From Pseudoscleropodium purum (Eukaryota > Streptophyta > Bryopsida > Hypnales > Brachytheciaceae): 64,000 nucleotides of DNA. The position numbers and the translations under genes were made by a program. Positions 41,421 through 55,149 of this stretch are shown here, one piece after another (the stretch's first letter is position 1; the number at the start of each line of letters is the position of its first letter). The stretch covers positions 27,334,173-27,398,172 of the forward strand of contig OZ017798.1 of the NCBI GenBank assembly GCA_963969395.1, given 5' to 3'. Under the pieces are notes generated by a model. It ran no database searches. It was not told the origin of the DNA and saw only the letters and a program-made list of their open reading frames with translations.

Positions 41421-43272
41421 AACATTTAAAGTCTCTTTTGGGATCCAAGAACCTATAGGAATTAACCAAACTATAGTCAAGTGCAAAAGGAAAGATTGTG
41501 TTGTCAAAAAATATAAAAACCTTATTTGTACATGATAAATCCTCTTTTATTCAACAAAATTTTCATTGAAAAATTGAAGGAGTCAAGTCAAATTTAGGCT
41601 TTAAAGATCTATTTGTGATTTGAAGCCTTCAATCAAAAGCTATAAACCAAATTTAGATGCCACATATGAAAATTTATTTCCCCCCTCTTTAGTTTTGATT
41701 AGAATGATTGCATGCTTTCATGAAATTAGGTTCAAAGTGAAGATTATTTATACTTAGTTCTTTTGCTTTTATTTTGAAACAAGCAAATGCTTTATTCTAC
41801 CAAGAATAAAACATCACATTGAACTAGAAGAATCAAACCTCGGCAAAAAATATTATTAACAAACTACTTACAGTGCTATGTAAAGTCATAGGTCTATAAA
41901 ACTAGTGACCATTTTGTAGTGAATTCACAATTTTGGAGAGTTTGACTATTTGAAATGCTTTTAGTAAAGGTTTTTTTGAAAGATAAATGGAATTGGCATG
42001 TAATCTTGGTTGTTTCATGTTTTTGGACCTTTCTGGAATTAATTAAAAATTTTGAAGTAGGAATCACATAAGGTACTAAGAACATCCCCCCAAAATTTAT
42101 TTACCAATGGTACATTGACAAAATAGTGCAATTGGTACATTGAAGTTTTATGTACCTTTGTATTAAAAACACTTTTTAAAGCCCAATCACTATATAAACC
42201 TCCTACCTTAAGTTTTGCAAAGCCTTTGGAGAGCACAAAAAGAGAGCATTCTTGACATCCATACAAACCCAATGGATACGTAGGCATTCTTCAAGTTAAC
42301 CTTGTAATGACGTAGCAACCTAAAAGTATTTGATGTATGACAAAAAATTCTTCTATATAAGATAAAAGTATAAATGTTCATCCTTGGAATCTTTTTGTGC
42401 CAAAAAGAGAAGTCTTACTCTTGGATTTTCTTAAGTAAATGATTCACATGGGATCCAAGAGGATGATTTCTATAGTGACCAGTTTTGCATTCCAAGGTTG
42501 AGAGACTTTCTATCCTTGCAATATTGATCTCATTGGTTCGGAATCACTTACTTCCAACATCAAAAGAAAATTATTTTGCTCATAAATTGAATAATTTATG
42601 GACTTGTAAGTTTACAACAATTTCTCTCTAGTTTACTATAGAAGCACCCAAAACTGTCAAAATAAGCAATTCAACAAAGTTTAAGGTACCTTTTCCTAAA
42701 GCCTAATATTTTGTAGTATTAGAAATTGAAAATCATAAATTAAAAAAAAGATAGATTTTTTAGATATGGCATGTAATTTCTATAAATTTTCAAAGTGGAA
42801 GGTCTTGAAACCATTGAAACTGTCATATAGGTGGATCTAAAATCAAAATTTGAAAAAATCTGCAATCAACCAATCATAGTTAAGCATGAGGACGATTTAA
42901 TGACACTTTTCAAAGACACTTTAATGGAAATCTAGGGTACATGAATGGATATAAGGATGGGAATGGGTGTTTTCACCTTACATTCATTTCCACAGAAGTT
43001 GATCCTAAAGTTGACATTTAGTTCATTAACTCTTTCCCATTGCTATATATTCACACTCTAAGGGAGAATAAAATAACTATACCTCATTTCAACTACTTTC
43101 TAAAACTACACAGTCTAGATTCTTGCCTAAAATGTACTTCTATTATTCATGAGAGTCTGCCATTGGTTATCCTAAATTCTATTTTTTGTACTTTGAAAAT
43201 TCATAGTTTATTCATTCAGTTTCCAAAAAATGCATTGAAGGAGAATTTGGAATGTGCTTTTGCATTAGAAAA
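41421..43272. other. Gene-free AT-rich region
   Basis: No conserved ORF, RNA gene or paired termini recognised. Confidence 0.5.
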
Positions 43273-43530
43273 TTTTGGTGGTCTAGAAGGGCTGTGAGTT
43301 CCTTGAAGTTTTCTAACTCTGTGAATTTGCCAAAACCTATTGCTTAATGTGGTAGAACAATTGCCATGTTGTATTCAAAAAAAAAAATTTAATTATTTTT
43401 TTTCAACTTTGTTTTTTATTTTAAGAAATTTAATTTAATTTAATTTTTTTCTAACAATGAGGCATTCTTTTTGCTACAAGGGGAACTCGAGGAAACACCA
43501 ACTTGAAATGGCCCTCCTAGACCTCCAAAA
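43273..43530 (+). mobile_element. MITE of family R4
   Basis: 258 bp with ends TTTTGGTGGTCTAGAAGGGC and the reverse complement TTTTGGAGGTCTAGGAGGGC, 18 of 20 matching. The interior holds 'ctgtgagttcc', 'ttgccatgt' and long A/T runs. This is the best-preserved R4 copy in the window. Confidence 0.75.
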
Positions 43531-44303
43531 ACCTTCTAATGAACTACAAACAAGACACCTCAAAAAAATTTGATATAATATTGGAAACCATACTAAATTG
43601 CTTATTTGTGTAATTCTAGGTTTAGTTACCTTACCTTCACTTTGAAATAAATCAAATAATGTTCCCTAAAGTGGAGGGTTGAAATTGGAAAGACGAATAG
43701 TGAAGTTACTTTACAGACACTTGATGTTAGAGTGGCTATTTTGCCCAACTCAAAATTAAGATATTCTTTGGTGTGAATGTATTCTTGGAGATAGAAGCAT
43801 TGCCAAGGAAATTTTTTTATTAAGTTTGAACATTGCAAAAAAACAATCTTTATTGGAGTGACACAATTGCTTACATCTATGTAAATGGATGAAATATGAA
43901 AAATGAAAATGAAACCTAAATTATTCATCCAAAAGAATTTACTTTCATCCCCTATAGAAAGATATTGTCCTTAAAATACATAACAAATGAATGATTTCAT
44001 CCATTGAAAATGAAAGAATATACTACCTAATATTCACTCAAAAAATTGTATTGATTTTGAGAAAAATATTGCTAAAAAAAGACAAGTTGGGCATTGCAAC
44101 AACATTGGTTTTGAGAATCTTGAATGCCACAAAATTTATAATTAGAAGAATCTTGTGCAATTGAATCAAATTCACACTACTTTGGCTTTTGGATTAGTGA
44201 TACAAAACATACTACAAATTGCAAATGAATGTCATTCCTTAGACTTACAATATCAATACATGCCACAACAATTCTCAATTTGAATTTTCTTGAAAAATTT
44301 AAA

Positions 44304-45231
44304 TTAATCTCTAAAGTCCTAAGTACATTTTTCTATCAAAAAGGACTTCTTATTGAAAGTTTTGTTGCATTCACCCAATAAATCAATTTTTTTTTTAAGA
44401 ATTTAACCATACAATCCTATACTTCATTTGTCTCAAATCATGTGGGGAAAAACTTCATGAAGTATGAGTGTATAGATTGAAAGGTATTAGCATTCAAAGT
44501 TGGAAAGAAAAGTTTTTGAACACTAGCTTACAATTTAAAATGACTTTAACTACCATTTGTGGAATTTTTTTGCACTATAGACTTTGGATTAAAAAAGAAA
44601 TTGTATTAAAGAATTGAATTGAAAGTATAGGAAAAAAAATTCAAAAAACACACATTTGATTTTCACTCTTTAAAAACTTGTTAAATAGAAGAAAGTCTAA
44701 GATTGAAAGAAAAACTAAATAATTAATAGCTTTAAGATGGGATTGAGATACTATAATTCCATTGATGAGATTTGTTAAACAAGCAAACTTTACCATGTCA
44801 AACAATTTTTTTGAAATATTGTAAAAAATGCATTAAAAAATGAATACAATAAGTTATTTTTTTAAGAAGATGCTCAAATTGCCCTCCAAATAAGATTTTC
44901 CATAATTCTCACATAACAAGTCCAAATGGAATAAATCAAAGCTTCCCATGTAGATAAAGTTACAATATATGAGAAACAATTTATTTTTATTTTAAATTTT
45001 TATTTTTTTGTATAAGTAAAGATTTTTGCTCATTGCACCAAAAAAAATAACCTTTTGTCCTATAACTTTTTTTTTGGCATCAATTGAAATAAAGATATAT
45101 ATCCTCAAAAAGCTAATGTGTATTTCTATCTTCACAAAAAGTTTCAAAAAATTATGATAAATATTGAGATTGTAGGAACTTGTCCAAAATCCATTTTGTC
45201 CTTTGGAGGACAATGGGACTTTAGAGATTAA
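44304..45231 (+). mobile_element. TTAA-bounded TIR element, family R2 copy 1
   Basis: A 928-bp element with a perfect 16-bp inverted repeat TTAATCTCTAAAGTCC at each end. Its interior differs from R1 but matches the two halves of 56881-59831 (shared 'attagcattcaaagtt', 'aatttaaaatgacttt', 'aagatgggattga', 'ggacaatgggact'). It is non-coding. Confidence 0.85.
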
Positions 45232-45314
45232 GTGCAATATGTTCCATACTTTGCATTACATTTAACCTTGCTTTATAATTGCAAAACTTACTACAATATG
45301 TGGCAAAGTGACTT

Positions 45315-45443
45315 TTTAATCCTTGAAGGATGTTGAGGATCAAAAGTGTCTAATGGATGACTTCATTATTCATTATAGAAACAAAAAAAATGCAAAAATT
45401 GATTCACTAATTGGAGCATTTTGGTGACTACCTTGGTCATGGG
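45315..45443 (+). repeat. Dispersed repeat R3, copy 2
   Basis: Matches 37369-37497; starts ttaatccttgaaggatg, ends gtgactaccttggtcatggg. Confidence 0.6.
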
Positions 45444-48400
45444 GATGTACCACATACTCTATGGATTAAATATAAAGGTCTTAGTTTTTGGTATTGTTTA
45501 CAACAATTTGCTATTTCTAGTTGCCAAGTAAGTCTATATATTGCAATGTTTGGTGTACAAATTTCTCTAATTCCTTACGAAATCTTCACTACTTGAATGG
45601 TTGGATTCATTCTTGAATTTTATCATGTTTTTGAATAAATCTATAAAAATACACATTATCTACCTCAAATTCATCATACAAAAAGAGCTTTAAGAGAAAT
45701 TTCAAGCATTGCTATGGATAAATGAGAAATTCTATGGTAAAAAAAGCCTTTGGAATCTCAGTCTTGTTCATTGTCCAAATTTTGGATGTTAGAGTGCTAA
45801 GGGTTTAAGTTTGCCATGTCTTCAACTCTAAGTGGGCGTTTCCAATTATTATAAATTAAATTTATTTAAAATCTTTTTGCAAGCACAAGGCACCTTGCCA
45901 TACAAGAGTGATGAATTTATTGAATTGAAATATCAATAATTAGTGGAAAAAAACTTTTTCTCAAAGCAAAGAAGCATTAAAGGACATTTGGATTCTACAA
46001 GTGCCCTCCAATTTTGGTATTGCTAAGAAATAACCATCATTTTTGAAGTGAACTTTTGGAGTGAGTTGAAGCATGTCAAGTGGCTATATCAAGAATGACA
46101 ATGTCAGGCAATGTAGGCAAGGGCAAGGCGGGTGGAGCAAAGTGACAACAGTTTTTTAATTGAATGGATATTTACCACAAATGGACATCAACCTTACAGT
46201 CCTTATCAGTTTGGAATATGAGCTTGTTATTATATTGTAACCATGTACTCCTTGAATGCTTGTAGCATGTATTTAGTATGGTTGTAGTTTATGTGCTTGA
46301 AACAAAAATTGTCATATGTATAGTACATATTGATTTGAAAGTTTCTTGGATTGCATAGATGTTGAGCTTAGTGAACCATGCTTGAGCTTAGCACAAGATT
46401 GACAACAACAACTTTGTGACAATACTCCACCTTCTAGCCACCTAGGTATTGAAGCACACCTCTCTTGTTTTGTTGTCACTTACAATTAGGTTCTCTAGTT
46501 CATTACCAGATAGCTGATAGTATTGTCAAACATCCATGAACTTAAAACTTGCAGAATAGATAGATTATATAGTCATCATAGAAATTAAAAGTAGTAAATC
46601 TTCTTTTGTCTTTCAAACCAATTCAATATCAACCTCTTTTAATCGTTTGTGAAGAAGAACAATACCATTATATTTCATACCATATTTCATACCATCATTA
46701 ATCCCTAAATGTCATAGGTAGAACACTGAAAGATAGAAGTTTTTCTGTGCTGAATAGGAGAATTGGAAAAATTGAAAATTGCCTCATTTACTCAAGACTT
46801 CATTGTTGAATTTTGTAGCCAACAACCTAATGAATGTCAAAGTTCAATTTTTGAGAGAATCCACCATATGGATTCACAGATTATAATAGTTGATGAACAG
46901 GGTGTTTCACAAATCCATGATGCTAAATGTCAAAAAAACATCCATTGTGATGTTTAGGGGTTAATCTTGAAAAGCTATTTGATCACCTTGAAATAATATC
47001 TTACCTGACATTTGTCTTAAATTACAAATCAAGATACAATAATGTAAATAGTAATGCAAATTGATTCTTGACGTGTCTTTGATCAAGAACAATTTAGGTG
47101 TCAAAACCAATTTTTCTTAGAAGCAATCAACAATATATGTGTTGTCAAGTAAAAACCAAGTTTATAAATTTCTAAATAGTTCCAAAAATTGTCAAGATTG
47201 TAGAAAATGGTAATAAAGTGTACCAACTCAAGCTACCATAGGCTACAATTGGCTACTAAAAATTGCAATGCAATTTAAAATCACTATAGCAATCTTCATA
47301 GTCTCGTATTTAGAAATCCCCATACAAGATGTTCAAGTCTTCTAATCTTCAACAACTTGGGAGAGAGGACTTCTAAAACAATTGTATGTTTTTTAGAACA
47401 TTAGTTGATCTTCTTGTCATTCCCATTTGCTTCAGTGACAATGAATGCAAACTCCATTAGAGCGTTAGTGCCTATAGCGATCTAGACTTTGTGCCTTTAG
47501 TGCAAAAGTAGCCAATCCCTATCAACATTCAACTCCATGTCAATGTAGGGGTCTAAGTCAATCACAACGCACTTGAGAAGCACTAGCTAATTAAACAATA
47601 GGATCTTGGTCCATCACAATCCACTCACTTCTAATCCTAATATCTTTGGTAAAGTTGAAGTTGATGTGTAGAGTTTGTTGTCCAATGTGGTATCTGCCAT
47701 GATTCTCAGTACTCACCTGATTATAGAATTCAGATCATACACAACAAACAAAGATAGTTACATAGTGCAAATATTGGTGTGATCAAACATTGAATACAAA
47801 AGCATTTTCTTTAAGTGTAGGCATATACAGAAAAATCATTGGTGCCTACTAACCATATACTTTGATTGCCAAAGCCTAATTTGAATTGTGACTTTATGGA
47901 CTAAATTGTGTTTAAGAATTGAACAAACCCCTTAAATACACTTACTATATAATGAAACTACAAACAAAAACATTATGCATAAAAAAGACTAGTGGAGACA
48001 AAGATTAATATGGAGAGCGCTAAAGTGCCAATACTTGAATACGATGCTTGGCAAAGATGTTGTGCAATGGATGATGTCCATAACCTACAACAATGATTAT
48101 TTGATTTCATCTAAGATCCATTGAATCTTGAAAGACTTCTTCCTCTACATTGCAAAAAGAAAACGATATTCATGTTTTGACCCGATTTGGAGCACTTGTA
48201 ATGAGATGCACAAAGAGGCTTCCACTAGCATAAACCATTGTACATGGAATCTTTGTCACCTTGAATTTTCCTTCATAGCTCCTCTTAAATCCGTCTATAT
48301 CTTTGCTTAGAAGCATTGAAATGTTGACATGTCACAAAGTGGCCACGCTCTTGAGTTGAAGCTAGGAAGGGGAATTTCTTCCAAAACACCATAGAGTTCT

Positions 48401-51400
48401 GATCATGTTGAAGGGACATACACTCACTTGAAGAATAAATTGATGCACTTAGTAATTTTTTGTGCAACCTATCATAATGAACAAGTTCTTCAATGTCTAC
48501 ATGCATGGTCACAGTGACACCCACAATTGATGCTAGATGCACCTAGTCTTTGTAGTAGCAAACAAATCTAAATATTACAAAGACATAGTTGATTAATTGT
48601 TGTCAACATAATGTTACTTGTATGTCTTAAGCATAACTCCACAATATTATCTAAAGAGTTTAATTGCAAACAACTTATAGAATCAAAGGCAAGAAAAAAT
48701 CAACTCTATTAAAATTTAAGAAGTGAATACTTACAATTGCATCATAATCTTGACTATAGCAAACAAGGGTCTAAAATTAACCTACCAAGACTCATATGCA
48801 TGACACACCTTCACTCTTGAGACAAGCTAAGGTGATTCATTGGCAACCTCAAAGGTATTGATTTACACCTTCCACAAGACTTGAGGACTATCTTCATGAA
48901 CACATGTATGCATAGTCTTTGTTCTGCAAAGTTGTTACGTCCAGTTGTAATATACATAACCCATGAATTCACTTCATACTTTGTGGGAATCCATCAGCCA
49001 CATACATTTTAATTGCTGTGCATGGTGTCTCGTTCTATCTTATTCTTCAAAGCCATTCAAGTAGGCATCTTGATAAAGACTTGCAATTAAATAAATCCAC
49101 AAAGAGGATATTATACAATGCTTGTGTTTTTTGGATATGTTTTACCACTAACATATGATGTGTGACAAAACATAAAGATGTCAAAGGGCACATGGTTTGA
49201 TAAGATATATTTTTGTAGATGTTGCAGAGAATGCTTGCACATTACTATAAAAACAAGTTGATGTTATCATCGATATTGATGTTTTATTTGACATCATTGA
49301 AAATATACTAATGTTTTTTGGATCTCCGATAAAAACATAGACTACCACATCAATAAATAAAGTCATTTTAACTATAGGTAAATCAATGAAAATTATTGTA
49401 GTCTACAGTAAAATGTTGACCAAACATAAAAACATTAGAAGAAGGGCAGCCACATGGCATACTTTGCAAAAATAGTGAAATGGATGGATGTGCACCATGG
49501 ATGAAAAATGAAGCTTTTTATAGAAGTGAGGTGGTAGAGAGATTAACAATCTATATAGGATATGTAAAGCAAAAATTATGTTCAATGAAAAATGTTTAAA
49601 ACAATGTCTTGATGTTTGAAACAACATTCATTTGTCTAAAACAACATTCACATGTTTAGTAGTCAAGCTCCCATGTTCAAATTATCCCATATCTTTAGAC
49701 TCACCATAAACAAACAATAGATTTTAGTATAAATACATCCTCTCCACATTTCATTTCATTTCACTAACTTTAAATGAAGTAATTCCTTTAATTGACCATC
49801 AAAAATTCTCTTGATGGTAGATGGTTTAATTCTTGTTGAATTCAACAATTTTTCTTGTTCTTTTTATTTTATTTAATATTTTATTTTAACTAATTTTTTT
49901 TGTTGACCTTGCCCTACAAGTATAGCATGCACCAATTGATGTCTCAAAAAACATCTTGACATCTAAATTGACATTTCAAAAAACAAAAGTAAAATTCTTA
50001 AACAACATGAAAGTGAGCTAATTAGGCATGCCACATCACTTTTCTTGCTTCCATATCCTAGTGCCATGTCAGTAACAAACCGGATGAAAAATTTTAGCAC
50101 ATTTTTTGCATGTCAACTATAATGGATTTTAAATGACATTTGTGTTGATAAATTTTGTGTCGTAGGTAATGCCATGATATGTTGTTTTTTGACATAACAG
50201 GAAAGTCTATTTTCATATAGTAGGAGTAATATTGTTGAAAGACAACATTAGTGGTCATAAAGTTAATCAATGATCCATTTACTTGTGCAACCACAATCTA
50301 ATGGGTTTGCAAGAATCTAATTTGTTTATGAAGGGAACAATTTCATGGTATGTCCAAGCTAAAAACATAGAAGAAGAAAAAAAAAAGGGGAAGATGAAGA
50401 GTTTCATACACAACCGGAAAGATTCATAGCCAATTGGTCCAAATATCCTTATTGTTGTCAAGCTTGGAGCAGCAAGTAAACTGTAGAACCAAAGCAATTG
50501 ACTTAATTGACGAGCTGGATTGGTTTGGAGTGCTGTACTAATCTAAAGACCCATATTAATATTAAGCAGATGAAGCACCAATGCTGCTAAATGATAAGAT
50601 TGATAAACTCTACAGAATTAAAGCAACCAGTTCAATCTTTTAATTAAATTGGCAAGAAGGATAGCCAAAGCCTTAGTAGTCCTACATTTAAGGTGTATTT
50701 AATTTGAGAAAAAATATAAAGTAGCTTAATTTAAAGAATGGCAAGAAGTAACAAACCTTTCATCATTTGTTTCAATCCTATAGTACAAATTGCTTCCTCA
50801 ATTGCAAGATCTATAGGTAAAGCGCCCAAATATCCTTAGCCTTTATTGATGACCATACTCCATTTTACTCACTTCATGACAAGTGGTAGAAGTACATTAA
50901 TTAGGGAGGGAATAGAGTGGATGATAGAAGTTCATAAAACCAATAAAATACATTTTTTTATATGGAAAGTGTTGAAATATCATTAATGAAATATTTCTTA
51001 AGTTTCAAAGAGAACTAAAGACACTAAAAGAATTCATTTAATATATTTCCAAGCTTAGATGAATTGGTAAATGAAATTGCTTGTGACAATTTAGGCTTAA
51101 ATCCATGACTATATTGTAAGTTGTCGTGTAATAATAAACTCCAAAGAAAAGATATTTTCATTTTAGAAATGAATGTTGATCACCAACAACTTATTCTTAA
51201 ATATATAAAGAAATAGAGTAGAAAGTCAAGGTTGTGTCTCTAATTTTTGTGTTTGAGACTTACAATTTTATCTAATAGTATTTATATTAGAAATAAGAAA
51301 CACAATTTTGGTATTTACTAACTTCTTTAAGAGCAAAAAATTTCAATTTGATAAAAAAAATAATTAAAATTTTGAGATTTATTGTATTGTGTAGAAGAAT

Positions 51401-53118
51401 TAAAGTAGTAATATTTTGTATAAGGTGCATATATAGAAGTTCATATTATATTTATCCCAAATAATAAGAAAATTGCTTTAGTTTACATATCAATTGCCTT
51501 TTGTTTTTTATATTGAATTTGGAACAAAATAAAAAAACCAAAGTGTATTGAAGTAGGTTTGAAGTAGAGCTCAAGCCTACCTCAAGACATAGAAGGAATT
51601 ATTTTTCTAGATTAAAAAGAGGTCATGAGTGATATCATACTCCACTTAAAGCAGGTGGCTTAGTGGTCAAGTTAAGGTTATGGCAATCCCATTGTTGTCA
51701 AATATCCACAAGATGATTGTGTATAATACCTTTAAATTGATTTTAAATAATTAAGATTTTTAGCATTGTCAGTACTCTCCTAGTTCATCTCAAATATATT
51801 TTTTAATTAAAATAAGTCAATGAGTAAAATGACTTATTCATGTGAAATGCAAACAATTCATTGTGAAAAGAGAATAGAAACTAATTGTTAGTGGTACCTA
51901 GGTGGTATATTAAATGGCTAGTAATATGGTGTGCTTCGAATTTCTATTCTTTATAGAGAGAAAAAAAATTTCGAGGGAAGATCATTGGTGAATGGTACTT
52001 CTAGTTTAATAAATTTGTTTTTTTATACATCCTTCGTTCTTTGTATCATACAAAACCTAACTTTTGACTAATGTGGTTGTACTTTATACAATCTGTTTAG
52101 GTTTTCAATTGTTAGTGACATCGAAAATATAAATTATGGAATTTCCTATGAGAATTGATGCCAAATTAAAGCAATGTTCACATACATATGATTAAACATG
52201 GTTATGCTATGTATTTATAATACTCTCATTTAATCAAAGATCATATTCATAGTTGCTAGTATTTTGCAATACAATAGAAAGTTGAAATTTGTAGCCACAA
52301 TATCAATAAGTTTCAAGAATATTAAAGAATGACAAGTTTTGAAGTTTAAATTACAATATTCACACTACAATTTTGAAATCCAAAGTCATTTTTTTTAACA
52401 ACTAAAATAGAGCCTCATTGCATTAAAATGAACAAAATACAACTTCCAAGCTAAAAGGCCAAACAATCAGAAGAAACCCATAACGAAAACCGAACCAAGC
52501 AGAACGAGAAAGAACTAAGTAAAAGAGTTGAGAGTGGGACCATCTTGGTTCCATAAGATCTTGTCATACTCTCTACAGCCAATCACCTCTAATTGGAGCC
52601 AAATGGAGTCGAAATTCGCCCAAATTTGATTGGTGTGATTTTGACGATGCCAAGCCCCTCTCTCTACTTTGATGAGCTTAGCTTTGTCGACATCAAGTAG
52701 AGTGTTCTAGAGCATTTTTTGGCCTTGCGGGGCCACATATGTTGAGAGAATACTTTGTTGTTTCTAGAAAGACAGATAATCCAGAGGGTGGAACCTCTCA
52801 AAATTGACTAGATGGTTTTGATCATGTTAAACCTAGGGGGGCAATGAGAGCCAAAGATGCATTGGACTGGGTTCAAATGAGTATGCGGACCCGTTATTGG
52901 GTGAGTACTAGTGATATGGTGCACTATCATTTGAGTATATTCCCAAATGTCTTATGCTTTAGAGCAATGATAAAATTGATGGATAGGTGTTTTGTCAAGA
53001 TCTAAAGTGCAACAATTGCACTGAGCATCGATCCTTGGACATACCCAAGCCCTCCACGAGTGAATTGCCTTTATGTTGTGCCAAACAGACTACATGAATG
53101 CTAAATCCAAAGCCATTT
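45444..53118. other. Long gene-free region, with one tRNA-like SINE candidate
   Basis: No intact gene is recognisable in about 7.7 kb. A stretch at 51053-51110 has a box-A-like TAGATGAATTGGTAAA and, about 35 bp on, a box-B-like AGGCTTAAATCC, so it may be a decayed tRNA-derived SINE head. Another box-A-like word (tggcttagtggtcaag) occurs near 51657. The minus-strand ORF at 48285-48542 has no recognisable motif. Confidence 0.4.
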
Positions 53119-53335
53119 CACTACAAGAGAAAGGGCGTTTTAAGTGAGTTTTTAAATCCAGTCCTAAAAATAAGATTATAAGTAATGACCTTTCAAAAGA
53201 TTTTCAACAAAATTTTACTAAAAACACATGTATTTTAGTAAATTTTTGTTGAAAATCTTCTTAAAGATCATTACTTATAACCTTATATTTAGGATTATAT
53301 TAAAAAACTTACTTAAAATATTCCTCTTTTTTATT
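53119..53335. mobile_element. Palindromic MITE with CACTACAAGA-type end, copy 1
   Basis: It starts CACTACAAGAGAAAGGGCG. The whole element of about 217 bp is close to one hairpin: 'aagtaatgacctttcaaaag' and 'gattttcaacaaaatttt' on the left mirror 'aaaatttttgttgaaaatc' and 'aagatcattactta' on the right. The right terminus is worn (cctcttttttattc). CACTA-type ends suggest the EnSpm/CMC superfamily. No clear 3-bp duplication was found. Confidence 0.7.
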
Positions 53336-53720
53336 CAAATTTGCATAAGATTTAGTTTGCCATTTGCATAACTATTAGCCATGTGGGTCTTGAAACTCAA
53401 AGTTGAAGGGATTTTTATTCATAACAAAGTCTTGTCCAAACAAAAAACTTTTAATACTAACAAAAATGTGAAATATTTAGTTGATACCTATGAACATGCA
53501 ACCATGAAGAAACTTATCATTTTAGAACAATATGTCTAGGGATTACTTTGTGGGTCTATTTTAGTAGTGTAAGCTTGATGGATGACAATTTCAATGGTAG
53601 ACTCAAAAGTAAGGTCCATTTTGCAATTTGATCTGCTTCAAAAGTACTTGTCGTAGTAGAAAAGAGATTCTTCACTACTGTAGTTGATGGAATATGAGGC
53701 ACTGATTTTGAAAGATGGAT

Positions 53721-53958
53721 CATTACAAGAAAAAAGGGTGTTTTACATGAGCTTTTAAGTATAGTCCTAAACATAAGATTATAAATAATGTCATTTAAAG
53801 AGATTTTCAGCAAAATTTTACTAAAAACATATGTATTTCTAGTCAATTTTTACTGAAAGTCTCTTTAAAGGTCATTACTTACAATCTTAAAGGTCATTAC
53901 TTATGTTTAGAACTATACTTAAAAGCTCACTTAAAACACCCCTTTTTCTTGTAGTGGG
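53721..53958. mobile_element. Palindromic MITE with CACTACAAGA-type end, copy 2
   Basis: It starts CATTACAAGAAAAAAGGG (one base off CACTA) and ends ctttttcttgtagtg, the reverse complement of CACTACAAGAAAAAG. The interior matches copy 1. A 'aaaggtcattactta' word is duplicated in the right arm (about 53867-53901), making that arm longer. It is non-coding and 386 bp from copy 1. Confidence 0.75.
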
Positions 53959-55149
53959 TAGAATTTTTTCCTTCAATTTTTCAAAACCTCACTAAGAAAT
54001 TCATTGTGGAAGGAGATGTACTAGTGATGGCAAAGTATAAGCCAAGCTCTCTAGATCTCTTTGGAATTGCAGCAGAGGTCCTCTTTGTTGGTGTGAGAGG
54101 AAGAAAAATTTGCATAGGATTACCCACATGCTCCTCTATAATTCCATCTGCAAAGATAAACCACATGTGGTTTTGGATGTGAGATTAGGTATACTACTAT
54201 TGTGGTTTGAAGTTTAGAAAAATCATGTTGAATTTACAATCAAGTTTGATTCCATTCCATTTCAAGCTGTTGATGTTTGTCTTAGATTTCACAATATTAA
54301 AACATTGTCTTCAAACTACATTATTTGAATAAAACTTGAGAGATATCAATAAGTCAAATATCCAATTTTAATATGTCGTGCCTATTTTGTTGTTGATTTC
54401 AATTATTTGACAGTATTTCTTTACTTTTGACATATTTTATAAAATACTTTCTTATCCTAAATATATATCTATCCTCAATTGTAGACCTTATATATCATAA
54501 TTACATCACTTATCTTCAAATTCTACAAAAGCATATTTTACCACTTCAACAGCTCTAAACTGATTGCTATGACTTTTGTAGGTCTAAATTGGTGGATATA
54601 GAAAGCTAGTGTACTCCTACAATTAATTTGATAAATTGTTTAAAATTGATCAAGATGCAATATAAAAACCTATTAAACAAAAATTACTTAGAAAATTGAA
54701 GTCTTTTGGAGTTTTCAACACATTTAACAAATTGGCTATTTTTTGCTTTATACACTTGACAAATCATTGAAGCCACTGCCATTGACCTTAGTTCTTTTTA
54801 TCTTTCTTATTCAAAAGTTACAAATCAAATTATATGCAAATGTTAATTTATTCACATGCAATATAATAATAAACCAAAAGGCATGAATTTACCTTTGAAA
54901 CTAGAGGCATGAACTTTTAGCTTGGCCTTCATAGCTTCCACATCTTGGTGCATAGATGGATTCAGTGCACAACCAAATTGGTCAATCCAAGTGCCATCAA
55001 GTTTAATATTGCATCTTGGATAGGAAAATTTGCTACATTCAAGTAGTTTAGGAGTACAATATAGGTGGAAGGCACATGGACTACATGATGATATTATAGC
55101 AATCCGCGCAATAAACTAATTGTTTTACAAATGGCAGAAATATCCTTCA
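53959..55149. other. Gene-free AT-rich region
   Basis: No supported coding or repeat structure. Confidence 0.5.
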
